Part shown: in pieces, positions 1 to 8,900 of the stretch | Numbering within the stretch: position 1 is the stretch's first letter | Layout: each line of letters starts with the position of its first letter | Source of the DNA: an uncultured archaeon | Lineage (GTDB): Archaea > Nanobdellota > Nanobdellia > Woesearchaeales > ARS49 | Assembly (NCBI GenBank): GCA_902385765.1 | Contig: CABMGU010000001.1 | Location: 1 to 16,659, forward strand | Direction: 5' to 3' | DNA length: 16,659 bases | Notes under the pieces: generated by a model | Told to the model about the DNA's origin: nothing | Database searches by the model: none | The model's input: the letters and a program-made list of their open reading frames with translations, nothing else | Program-made: the position numbers and the translations under genes

Positions 1-812
1 GGAAGCACGTTGTCTGCACTAATCACTTGGTTGAAGAATAATATTATTCCCATATTTAACGTGAATATTATCAGCGTTTCAGCAAAACCCCATCCTAATC
101 CAGCCATTAAAGGATTATTCCTGCTGTTTTCTGAATATTTTAATAATACGTATCTTAATCCCTCTTCGAATATTCCTGCAACAAGTCCTGATATTAAGAA
201 TCCTGTAAAGTTTAGAGGCAAGTTGTTGATTAACGGTCCTCTCGCGATTATTGACACTATCCATCCTACTCCTCCAAGTAGGAAAGCCAGCCATTTTTGG
301 CCTTTTAATCTTCCAAAATAAAATGCGGCTATCAATGCCAGTATAGAAGGAAGCAGTATCAGCATCCAAGTAGGTGTCGTGTCAATCTTTGGAAAATTAA
401 ATGTTTCTGTACAATTTCTGCTTTGAGAAAATCCAGCTTCGAACGTTCCGCAGCATCCGTAACTGCTTGCGAATAATATTTCCGTCTCTGACATGTTAGT
501 GGCGTTCATCAAGTTTAGCCATGCTAACTCGCTTTGTATAATATTAGACCACGTTGTAGTGTTATATATTAAGTCTTCGTTCAAGTGCAGCATTACATTG
601 TCACTGTTAGCTTTAATGCTGATATTAGAATCCACAAAACTGTAAAAATAGAATGAATTATTATAGAAAGTATTATATCTCGTATTGTAGAATAATGCCA
701 TCCCAAGATTAGTCATATTAATCGGTGTCATTATTGTAACGCTATTATTCACGCAGGCAAAAACCTGGCTGGTTGCGAGAAGAATAGTAAATAGTAATAA
801 TATGTTTTTCAT
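1..812 (-). CDS. YhfC/PrsW-like polytopic membrane protease homologue, partial (3' end outside window)
   Basis: This reading frame is open from an ATG at 810-812 to the left edge, 270 codons without a stop. The N-terminus (MKNILLLFTILLATSQVFAC) is a signal peptide, probably cut near residue 19. An extracytoplasmic domain follows, rich in N-x-S/T sequons and containing a CCG motif at 120-122. From about residue 148 the protein is membranous, with roughly four hydrophobic segments (148-168, 172-190, 202-215, 236-262). Two motifs resemble the YhfC and PrsW intramembrane metalloprotease families: FEEGLR at 215-220, and GLGWGFAE at 238-245. As I recall YhfC, the second motif usually has His where this protein has Trp241, so metal binding and catalysis are uncertain. 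It is divergent from pilin-like gene P1, with 80 bases between the starts. A role in processing surface proteins would fit but is only inference. Confidence 0.6.
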   Translation of the reverse strand, partial: MKNILLLFTILLATSQVFACVNNSVTIMTPINMTNLGMALFYNTRYNTFYNNSFYFYSFVDSNISIKANSDNVMLHLNEDLIYNTTTWSNIIQSELAWLNLMNATNMSETEILFASSYGCCGTFEAGFSQSRNCTETFNFPKIDTTPTWMLILLPSILALIAAFYFGRLKGQKWLAFLLGGVGWIVSIIARGPLINNLPLNFTGFLISGLVAGIFEEGLRYVLLKYSENSRNNPLMAGLGWGFAETLIIFTLNMGIILFFNQVISADNVL

Positions 813-835
813 AAATAAATTGAGTTAGATTCTGG

Positions 836-843
836 TTATTTAA
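836..843 (-). promoter_or_regulatory. TATA-like box of the membrane protease homologue
   Basis: On the minus strand this reads TTAAATAA. It is centred about 27.5 bases upstream of the ATG at 812, which suggests a leaderless transcript. Confidence 0.45.
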
Positions 844-862
844 AAAACTATATTTGACAAGT

Positions 863-870
863 TTTTTAAT
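863..870 (+). promoter_or_regulatory. TATA-like box of P1
   Basis: The element reads TTTTTAAT and is centred 26.5 bases before the P1 ATG. P4 has the same eight bases at the same distance. No Shine-Dalgarno sequence lies at usable spacing, so P1 is probably leaderless. Confidence 0.5.
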
Positions 871-892
871 GAAAGGTACTATTAAATAAGTT

Positions 893-2317
893 ATGCGTAA
901 AGGAATAACTCCAATTATTGCAACAAGCCTTTTAATCTTAATTACTGTCGTAACTGCGGCTGCTTCATTCTTTTGGATTAGTAGCGTTCAAACAACCATC
1001 GAGAACAAAGTTGGTAATGTTATTTCGGATTCTGTAACTGGTTGTTCAAGAATTAATCTTATCAGCATGATGGGGGATGAAATTGTTGTACAGAATACGG
1101 GCTGCGACACAATCAATAATGTCACATTGTTAATTGACGGAGTATTAACAAATTATGACTTATCAACCCCTTTAAGTCCTGGCAGCAGTGCAGTGATAAG
1201 TTATTCAGCACTAACTGTGAATCAAGACCATTGTGTTAAATTATTATTGAGTTCTGGAGTTACTTCGCAGACTTGCAGCAGCGCATCTGAGAATACTGTA
1301 GAAGGCGGATACGCAGGCGGCGAAGAGATAATCTTCCAATCTTATGAAGGAGATATTAATAGCAGCTATTGTTTGCTTAATAATTCTGGAAATGAATGGT
1401 TTAGCGGTGTATTAATGGGAAACACCGGGAACTATTTAGGAAATTATAGCTTTACAGATGATGCTTTAGGCAGCGACCCGGCTGGATGGGATGTTTATGA
1501 TGTTTATGGCGTACTCCAGGTAGTTAGTGAGATTGATTCTCATAAAAACGTTGTTGAATTTTCCAATACTGCATTAGGAACTACACAAATGACTAAATCT
1601 TTAATAGATGGAATTATGGATACATCTCCTTTTACTGCTGAACTTTGGATTTATGCTAACCAAACTGACAGACGTTTAAACTTTGAATTAATGCAAAATG
1701 ACGGGATGTTGGCATATACTGTTGCTAAATTAGTCTTCGACAATGACGGATACATTAAAGCAGATACTGAATATGTAACACCTTATTCTGCTAATACTTG
1801 GTATCATATTAAATTAAATGCTGATGGTACTGAAGGTTTAAATTATGATATAACAATTAATGATGTTTTGTATGGTCCTTATACCCAATTAAATAATTTA
1901 GATATAAACTATGTTAGCTTTTCATCAGCTTTCCAGTCTAGCGGAACATTCTATATCGATGCAATAGATTATTCTTTAGCTGAGGGTTATTATTTTGGAA
2001 GAAATAAGAATCAAGAAAATACAGGTCCTTGTTGCGGTGATGATGGTATTAGTGATATTTTCTATAATGGCACAATTGGAACCACTGATTATTTCTGCAA
2101 TCAAGGAATTTTTATTAATGAAGCATTAGATAATAGTCAGTCTTTATGCGAAATTTTTGGTTATGAATGGATGTTTGGGGAGGACACTCTCGGTTGGAAT
2201 CCTCAAGATTTTGCTTGTTGTGGTGATGATAATACATATCTTCATCAAGAACTTTTTATGAACGGAACACATTGCTGCCAACTAGGAGTAATGATTGAAG
2301 GAGACTGCATAGTTTAA
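893..2317 (+). CDS. P1: pilin-like surface protein with LamG-like domain and CCGD modules
   Basis: Predicted surface protein of 474 residues carried by a pilin-type anchor. The start MRKGITPIIATSLLILITVV matches archaeal prepilin signals: a short basic stretch, Gly4 before the predicted cut, then a hydrophobic helix to about residue 30. A beta-rich module shared by all paralogues spans about 50-140, with Cys51, Cys71, Cys114 and Cys128. Residues about 185-362 look like a concanavalin/LamG-type lectin fold, related to the one in P3 (both have an Asp-rich start, a WYHIKL/WYKYKL strand, and a YIDAID/YYDDIR end). The C-terminus holds two cysteine modules starting CCGDDG (380) and CCGDD (442). Many N-x-S/T sequons are present. 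The start is fixed by paralogue alignment and the TATA position. The gene ends 11 bases from the convergent tRNA-Gly. A ligand-binding or adhesin role is inferred. Confidence 0.85.
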   Translation: MRKGITPIIATSLLILITVVTAAASFFWISSVQTTIENKVGNVISDSVTGCSRINLISMMGDEIVVQNTGCDTINNVTLLIDGVLTNYDLSTPLSPGSSAVISYSALTVNQDHCVKLLLSSGVTSQTCSSASENTVEGGYAGGEEIIFQSYEGDINSSYCLLNNSGNEWFSGVLMGNTGNYLGNYSFTDDALGSDPAGWDVYDVYGVLQVVSEIDSHKNVVEFSNTALGTTQMTKSLIDGIMDTSPFTAELWIYANQTDRRLNFELMQNDGMLAYTVAKLVFDNDGYIKADTEYVTPYSANTWYHIKLNADGTEGLNYDITINDVLYGPYTQLNNLDINYVSFSSAFQSSGTFYIDAIDYSLAEGYYFGRNKNQENTGPCCGDDGISDIFYNGTIGTTDYFCNQGIFINEALDNSQSLCEIFGYEWMFGEDTLGWNPQDFACCGDDNTYLHQELFMNGTHCCQLGVMIEGDCIV

Positions 2318-2320
2318 AAT

Positions 2321-2328
2321 AAAAAAAA
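2321..2328 (-). terminator. Oligo-T terminator of tRNA-Gly
   Basis: Eight consecutive T residues on the minus strand follow directly after the encoded CCA of the tRNA. Archaeal RNA polymerase terminates at such T tracts. Confidence 0.6.
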
Positions 2329-2402
2329 TGGTGCAGTCGCCGGGATTTGAACCCGGGCGGCAAGCTTGGCAAGCTTGCATCCTACCACTAGATGACGGCT
2401 GC
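2329..2402 (-). tRNA. tRNA-Gly (anticodon GCC), CCA encoded
   Basis: The minus strand folds as a complete cloverleaf. The acceptor arm pairs GCAGCCG with CGACTGC. The D arm contains TAGTGGTA. The anticodon stem CAAGC/GCTTG is perfect and encloses the loop TTGCCAA, giving anticodon GCC. The T stem CCGGG/CCCGG encloses TTCAAAT. Discriminator A is followed by a genomic CCA (2329-2331). One acceptor pair, position 5 with 68, is C-A rather than a Watson-Crick pair. The gene is tail-to-tail with P1, so read-through from P1 would produce antisense tRNA. Confidence 0.95.
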
Positions 2403-2505
2403 TTGAATTAAATAAATAAGATAATGAACCTTTTTTAAAACTTATCTAGAAACTAAAAAAATTAATAATTATTTATAAACCATTTAAAACCTGTTTTTGA
2501 TTAGA

Positions 2506-2513
2506 TTTATATA
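2506..2513 (+). promoter_or_regulatory. TATA box of P2, inside a block duplicated at P6
   Basis: TTTATATA is centred 26.5 bases before the P2 ATG. The surrounding 23 bases (2496-2518) are identical to 16363-16385, upstream of P6. No Shine-Dalgarno sequence is seen, so a leaderless transcript is predicted. Confidence 0.7.
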
Positions 2514-2535
2514 ATAATAGCTTATATTACGTTTT

Positions 2536-5532
2536 ATGCGTAAAGGAATAACTCCTATCATTGCGACCACTTTATTAATACTTATTACAATTGTCACTGC
2601 TGCATTGGCATTTTTATGGATTACCAGTGTACAGGTCAGGCTTGAAGAATCCACACGTATTGGAGGTATTAGTTGTTCAAGTATACGTTTAATCAGTATG
2701 AGAGGCAACGAAATTGTTGTACAGAATACGGGCTGCGACACCCTCAATAATATCACATTATTAATTGACGGGATATTGACAGACTATGACTTGTCAGCTC
2801 CGTTAGCTCCAGGTGACAGCGGTATCATAAGTTTTTCATCGCTCACTGCAAACAGGGAGCACTGCATTAAGCTAGTACTTAGAAGCGGTTCTGTCACCCA
2901 GCAGTGCAGCAGCGCTAATCATAACACTGAAGATGCAGGTTATGGCGAATCAGTTATTCCGCCAGGACCTGAAGGATGCGTATTTGAAAATGAGAGTTCC
3001 TGCAGCGGAGAGGTATGGTTTAATGGCAAGTATGTTAACTTCTCTTACAATGATTACGGGCCTTATTCTGGAGCGGTCGAGAAATTCAGAGCAGCTGATA
3101 TTAACTCTGACTGCGACTTGGACTTGGTAAGTGTAAGCGGAACAAACATTGTCCTATGGAATAATAATGGGGCGGGAAGTTTCACTTCCCAGTCAATAGC
3201 TTCAGTGAATCATAATTATCAGGTTGCATTCGCTTTAGGTGACGTAAACAATGACAACCGTATTGACATAGTTGCAGTTGACTCTGAAAATTTCATGACT
3301 CCAGGCTCTCTCTGGGTGTTCACGCAGAATAGCGGCGGAACTTTTGACAGCCATGAACTGACTGGCATTACTTCATGCATTGTTCGAAACAGCGCCATTG
3401 CAATAAGTGATTTTAACGGAGACGGTTTTAATGATATAGTTTACGCCTGCGATTATTCAGGAAGCTTCAATGAGGCATTCGTATTAATTAATGACGGCAC
3501 AGGGCTGGATTATACCAGCACTGCTTACTCGACTGGCGGTGCAGGTTATGATATTAATTTGGCCGACTTAAACGCTGACGGAGCAATTGATATAGTTATA
3601 TCAACAAGCGGAAGCGTCGACGTACTCCTTAATGACGGCACAGGATTATTTTCAAATGTCTGGTCATGCTATGGCTGTAAGAGTTTGAAGATTGCTGACA
3701 TAAACGGCGATGCCAGCCCTGACTTCATAACAGGCTACTACTCCGGCGGAGGGTCTGGAACAGCAACTGTTCGCACCTACATAAATGACGGCACAGGCAC
3801 TGATTTTGAACAGCACGATTTTGAAACCAAATGCTGCTCTGAGTACACGATTTACTCAACAGGTGATTTTGACAATGATGGAGATATTGATTTCTCCTCA
3901 GATACAGGAATCCATTTTAATGACGGCACAGGAAACTTTTCATTAGCATCCTTTGACGGTGCAGGAGGAGTAGCTGGAGACTTTGATAAGGACGGCGACT
4001 TAGACTTAGCAGCCGAATATGGCAATTATGTAAGAGTGTGGTTTAATCAGGCGATAAGCGGGGAAAACGGCGCCTGCTGCGGGGACAGCCTAACTGAAAA
4101 TTTCACTAATACTACAAGCCAGTGCGTTAACGGAGTAGCGTCTTTCTTTGAGGGAGATGCCAGCGAGTCAAACTGCAACTTGCAGCGCAGTTATGTTGAA
4201 GGAAATCCTTGGTTTGGCGCTTACTCTGATACAGCCTGGCTGACAGGAGAAATTTTCGGAGACTTTGGCCCTTGCTGCGGAGATGATGGCGGTTCTGAAA
4301 ATTTCTACAATTCTACAATGTACTGCACTTTCGGCAAGACTTACGAGGTGCCTTTGATACTGGCTCCGACGCCTAAGCAGGACTGCGAGTCAAATAGTTT
4401 TGTTTGGTTTACAGGAAACAGCAGCTTTGGCCCTGCAGTCATAAGCTCAAAAAGCACATTCTTTTATAATATGGTTTCAGGAGACTTTGATAACGACGGC
4501 AACTTGGATATTGCAGCTTCAGACAGTTCAATATTATATGTGTATCCTGGTTTTGGCAACGGCACGTTCGGCGAAGCATTGTCAAGCACGAACTTAGTTT
4601 ATTTTGGCAAATTCATAACTGTTGATTTGAACAATGACTTCAATCTTGACTTATTAGTCCTTAATGCAGCTCCAAGCTACTGGGTTGTGTCTTACTTGCA
4701 GGGCAACGGGGACGGCACGTTCCAGACGCCTGTTGATTACCTGACTGGTGATTCACCAACTCAAATAGTTCTGGGCGACTTTAACTATGACGGGACTTGG
4801 GATATAGTAACACTAGACGGAGGAGGATTATCTTATTTAGAGAATTATGGCAACGCCACCTTTAAGCCGATGGTTCAAATTAGTTTCCCTGACGGGAGCG
4901 GAGCAGATATTAAAGCGGCTAACTTAGACGGTGATCTTTATTATGACCTGCTTGTAACAGGAACCAGCGGAGTATGGTTCTATAAGGGTTATGGGAACGG
5001 CTCGTTTTATGAGCCTGTAATAATATCTTCTCTAATAAGAGGCAACATTGCTGTAGGAAACCTTAATGGATTCTACTTTGACCCTGCAGCTCACGGTGAC
5101 CCTAACTTAGACTTGGCAGGAGGAAACAATTATTACTCGCTTGGCAACGGCAAAGGAGAATTAGGCTACGCAATGTTCAACGGACAGCTTAAAGACGAAC
5201 CGGTAATAATCGAGCAGAATTATTATTCAAACTATGACATAAACTATGATGACATAACAGATATTATCTCAAGAGATAACACTCACATATACGTACTAAA
5301 TGGAGATGGCAGAGGAAAATTTGTGGAAGCAAGTTCAATCCCTGATGCAGGCTCATTATTCTTAGTCAACGACTTTGATGCCGATGGATTCCTAGACATA
5401 GCATCAAATGATAATAGCGGAATAACATTCTATGACAATGTAGGTATAGTCGGAACCGGCGGGCCGTGCTGCGAAGTTGGAGCTTATTTCAGCAACGCAA
5501 CCAATACATGTACCAACGGCGTCTTCTCATAA
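2536..5532 (+). CDS. P2: pilin-like surface protein with two seven-repeat FG-GAP beta-propellers
   Basis: 998 residues. The N-terminus MRKGITPIIATTLLILITIV is the shared prepilin signal and helix; the shared cysteine module follows (Cys47, Cys67, Cys110, Cys124). The body has 14 FG-GAP/VCBS calcium-loop motifs (GDFDNDGDIDF-like) in two clusters. The first begins near residues 188, 236, 292, 344, 388, 444 and 482; the second near 650, 697, 748, 797, 842, 901 and 946. Spacing is about 40-60 residues, as expected for blades of two seven-bladed, integrin-alpha-like propellers. Cysteine modules with CCGD at 514 and 580 separate the propellers, and a third CC (978-979) closes the protein. The family usually binds calcium and mediates adhesion; the ligand is unknown. 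It ends abruptly after a cysteine module and is convergent, 9 bases away, with the 107-residue hypothetical gene. Confidence 0.88.
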   Translation: MRKGITPIIATTLLILITIVTAALAFLWITSVQVRLEESTRIGGISCSSIRLISMRGNEIVVQNTGCDTLNNITLLIDGILTDYDLSAPLAPGDSGIISFSSLTANREHCIKLVLRSGSVTQQCSSANHNTEDAGYGESVIPPGPEGCVFENESSCSGEVWFNGKYVNFSYNDYGPYSGAVEKFRAADINSDCDLDLVSVSGTNIVLWNNNGAGSFTSQSIASVNHNYQVAFALGDVNNDNRIDIVAVDSENFMTPGSLWVFTQNSGGTFDSHELTGITSCIVRNSAIAISDFNGDGFNDIVYACDYSGSFNEAFVLINDGTGLDYTSTAYSTGGAGYDINLADLNADGAIDIVISTSGSVDVLLNDGTGLFSNVWSCYGCKSLKIADINGDASPDFITGYYSGGGSGTATVRTYINDGTGTDFEQHDFETKCCSEYTIYSTGDFDNDGDIDFSSDTGIHFNDGTGNFSLASFDGAGGVAGDFDKDGDLDLAAEYGNYVRVWFNQAISGENGACCGDSLTENFTNTTSQCVNGVASFFEGDASESNCNLQRSYVEGNPWFGAYSDTAWLTGEIFGDFGPCCGDDGGSENFYNSTMYCTFGKTYEVPLILAPTPKQDCESNSFVWFTGNSSFGPAVISSKSTFFYNMVSGDFDNDGNLDIAASDSSILYVYPGFGNGTFGEALSSTNLVYFGKFITVDLNNDFNLDLLVLNAAPSYWVVSYLQGNGDGTFQTPVDYLTGDSPTQIVLGDFNYDGTWDIVTLDGGGLSYLENYGNATFKPMVQISFPDGSGADIKAANLDGDLYYDLLVTGTSGVWFYKGYGNGSFYEPVIISSLIRGNIAVGNLNGFYFDPAAHGDPNLDLAGGNNYYSLGNGKGELGYAMFNGQLKDEPVIIEQNYYSNYDINYDDITDIISRDNTHIYVLNGDGRGKFVEASSIPDAGSLFLVNDFDADGFLDIASNDNSGITFYDNVGIVGTGGPCCEVGAYFSNATNTCTNGVFS

Positions 5533-5541
5533 TCCTAGTCT

Positions 5542-5865
5542 TCATATCATAATAAAAGGAAAAGTGTCCGTTCTAAGAAGTCCTTTATTATTCTTAATCC
5601 TAAAATATTGGAAATAATAATAAGGAATCCTAACGCTGTCATCATTTATTATAGTGTCATAATGTGTCGACCCCTGAAGATTGAAACCAATCTTTGTCTT
5701 TAAATCATCATCAAAAAAACTAATTAATACATTCTTATCATCCTGCAATATTAATTTATCAATCAAAGTATTATTTGCATAAGCAATAGGTGTTGAATTA
5801 AAGATAGGAAGAAGAGGTTCATAACCCGCAAGTCCAACTACCAGCCAGTGTTTTGTTACAAACAT
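5542..5865 (-). CDS. Hypothetical protein, 107 residues
   Basis: I do not recognise this protein. It begins MFVTKHWLVVGLAGYEPLLP and has a mildly hydrophobic N-terminus, but no convincing signal peptide or transmembrane helix. The middle is acidic (FFDDDLKTK) and the end aromatic (YYYFQYFR). Codon choice resembles neighbouring genes, and nothing better is seen on the opposite strand, which favours a real gene. A TATA-like ATTTATAA on the minus strand (5894-5901) is centred about 32 bases before the ATG, which would leave a leader of about six bases. The gene fills the gap between P2 and P3 and converges on P2. It could be a remnant of a larger gene. Confidence 0.55.
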   Translation of the reverse strand: MFVTKHWLVVGLAGYEPLLPIFNSTPIAYANNTLIDKLILQDDKNVLISFFDDDLKTKIGFNLQGSTHYDTIINDDSVRIPYYYFQYFRIKNNKGLLRTDTFPFIMI

Positions 5866-5959
5866 TATTACTAAAAAAGTAAAAAATTATTAGTTATAAA
5901 TATTTCACTATTTAAACAATCAGATAAATGCAGCAATTCGCATAGTCTCATTTAAAAAA

Positions 5960-5977
5960 TAGTTTTATATAAAACTA
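5960..5977 (+). promoter_or_regulatory. P3 promoter: TATA box inside an 18-base perfect palindrome
   Basis: The core TTTATATA (5964-5971) is centred 25.5 bases before the P3 ATG. It lies within TAGTTTTATATAAAACTA, which is identical to its own reverse complement. This could be an operator overlapping the TATA box, or merely an extension of the naturally symmetric TATA core in AT-rich DNA. Confidence 0.6.
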
Positions 5978-5992
5978 GATACTTGTCTTCTT

Positions 5993-8900
5993 ATGCGTAA
6001 AGGAATAACGCCTATTATTGCGACTGTTTTACTAATTTTAATAACTGTTGTCAGCGTGGCTGCCTCGTTTTTCTGGGTTACTAGTTTGGGTGCTAATTTG
6101 CAGGAGCAGGCAGGAACCACTATACGCCAGGATAGTACAAGCACATGTTTAAGTATAAACTTAATCAGCATGAGAGGTGATGAAGTCACAATTCAGAACA
6201 CCGGCTGCGACACTATTTCCAGTATCTCTCTCTTAATAGATGGAGTGTTAACTAATTATGACTTATCAACTCCTTTAGCTCCAGGGGAGAGCGGAGTAAT
6301 CAGTTTTTCTTCATTGGCAGAGCTAAAGAGGCACTGCATAAAAATAGTTTTAGGTTCGGGCACTGGAAGTGAGTTATGCAGTTCTGCAGAGCATAACATT
6401 GCAGAATCAGGATACGGCTTAACCAGTAATGAGACAGTGGAAGGCTGCCAGGAACTTGAAGGAAGCTGTACTAACATGTGGTTCACAGGTGCCATAACCG
6501 GAAACGACGAGTACTGCGCGTGCTGCGGAAACAGCGGAGCCAATGATAATTTCTACAATGGAAGCATAAGTAATACTACATATTTCTGCAATGCAGGTTC
6601 ATTCATAAACCAGCACATAGATACCAGCAGAACTTTATGCGAATATTATGATTATAACTGGATAAGTAATGCTGACCCTATAGTGTACACATTCAGCAAT
6701 GATGCAGCAGGAAGCACACCTTCAGGGCTTATTCTGTATAATACAGCAGGATTTAATGACAGCAATTCATGGTTTAATATTTCAGATTACTACAACGGCC
6801 GTTCCAAGGTAATTAACGTTTCATTCACAGCCGACTCTACTGATTATAAAGTATGGACTTTCGACCCCTTTCTTTATGCGCCTTTAGGCAACGTGACTGT
6901 TGAATTCTGGATGGCTTCAAACATGACAGGTCCCAGCGAGACCCAGCAAGGCCTTGGACTATTTCTAGATTCTGATGGTTCTGGAGGTGCACCGTCACTG
7001 CAGCATTATTATAACGGAAGCAGCATAGTTAGATTTTTCAATAACTCAGAAAATATACCTATAGGAAACTTCATACCTGGAGTATGGTACAAGTATAAAT
7101 TAATTGCAGACATAACAACTGAGAGAGTGTTCATTTATCAGAATGATATTCTGCTTTACAATGATAATATGGATATGAAAAAAGGCATTGCTGCACTAGG
7201 TCTTTATTCAGCACATGGTGATATTTCAACCAATTTATATTATGATGACATAAGAGTTACGTCTCCTATGCAAACAGGTCCTAACTGCTGCGGTGATGAC
7301 GGCAGCCTTGATAACTTTCATAACTCGACTGATTATTGCTGCAATGGCATATTAAACTCAGGTAGCTGCTTCTGCGGCGACGGCCGCTGCCAGATGTGGG
7401 AGAATCCGGCGAGCTGCAGTTTGGACTGCAAAGACTATTTTAGCGCAGTATTTGATGATAATATGGGCGGGCTTAGAAAAATAAGTTACGGAAACAGCTG
7501 GGGAGTAATTAATTACAACTTGTTTGAAGGAACCAATCCGAGAGTGACTATAGATGATGACGGCACGATGTGGATGACATACGTGTCATCCGGAACAATA
7601 TATGTAAGAAACAGCACATCTAACACTACAAATTGGAATGCAGCCTCAACTATAAGCAGCGATGCAGGAATAAGGGAGCCTGACATTGCAGCAGGAGACA
7701 ACGGGATGAAGATGGTAGTGTATGGCAACTCTATTGATAGTAATATTTATGTTAGAATCAGTGATGACGGCATCTCGTGGAGCAGTGAAAGCGTCATTGA
7801 GGATTCTGCTCTCACAAACAAGTATAGTCGTATTCCTTCAATAACGTATACGCATGGCAAGTTTTTCATAACTTACCCTTTTATGGATTTTATATCATTC
7901 AAGTATGGAGTAAGACTTGCTTCAAGCAGCGATGGCTTAGTATGGGATTACGTTGATATTTACAATGACTCTAATGATAATTACTACTTCTCTGACGTAT
8001 TAGGTGACAGTGAAGGAAACCTTTACCTGAACGTTTATGATGACATGGGTATGTACTCACCATTATTCAAGAAATCAACAGACAGCGGCGTTTCATGGAC
8101 TGACTTAACACTGGAAGGCGGTTTAATGTTTAACTCTCACACGCCAATGATTCAGGCAAATGACGGCAAGATTGTAGGAGTCTATATGAGAAGCGGCGCT
8201 TTTTATCTTCTCTACAGTCTGGATAAAGAATATTTCCAAAGTTACGGTCCAGTGTCAGAGACAACTATGGTTAATTACCCTGACTTGATGCAAATTCCTA
8301 ACAATGATTATGTCATATTCTACGATGACGGAAGCAATATCTATGTTGAACACCTTCCAATAATACCTGTAAGCGTTGCAAGCTCTATCCCTTCATGGGT
8401 GCGCAGGAATGACGGGATGATACATATGATATACACTGACTCTTTGTATATATATTCCTCTAATTCATCAGACGGCTTGATATTTTCCAGCCCGACTCAA
8501 TTAGTTGATGATATAATGTTATCCGATCCTTCACTGATTCTCGATAAAAGAGGCAACTGCTTAGTTTCTTACATTGCTTCAGCAAGTTCTAACATTACTA
8601 TTTTGAATGCGACAGACTGCATTAATTATGACCAATTAGTAAGCATAGGTCCTTCTTCAGTGTATAGCTTTCAAACAATGATTCAGGATAATAGTGGAGT
8701 GTACTGGATTATATACCGAAATTCATCCAATGGTTATACATATATGATTAATGCTTTAAATCCAGGTGTTTTAAGCAACTGGAGTGAGCCTGTAATTATT
8801 TTCCAAGTCGATTATAATAATCCAAATATGATGCAGGATGATGGCGGAAAATACTGGATGACTATGACTAATGAATCACAGTACGTTTACATCACGAATT

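Noticed and set aside
10..369. Open frames on the plus strand (10-321) and in another minus frame (115-369)
   Set aside because: Both overlap the long signal-peptide and membrane-protein frame on the minus strand (1-812), which has clear family motifs and a TATA box; they are shadows.
2350..2385. Palindromic AAGCTTG repeats that look like a hairpin or recombination site
   Set aside because: They are the anticodon arm and adjacent bases of tRNA-Gly(GCC), and the structure is fully explained by the cloverleaf.
893..2535. Insertion sequence or mobile element carrying the pilin genes
   Set aside because: No transposase, terminal inverted repeat or target duplication was seen. The repeated segments are coding starts and one promoter block only.
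3076..5420. Repeated GACGGCACAGG-like DNA in P2, considered as a CRISPR or tandem repeat
   Set aside because: The repeats encode FG-GAP/VCBS loops (NDGTG) with uneven spacing and variable flanks. They are protein repeats, not CRISPR.
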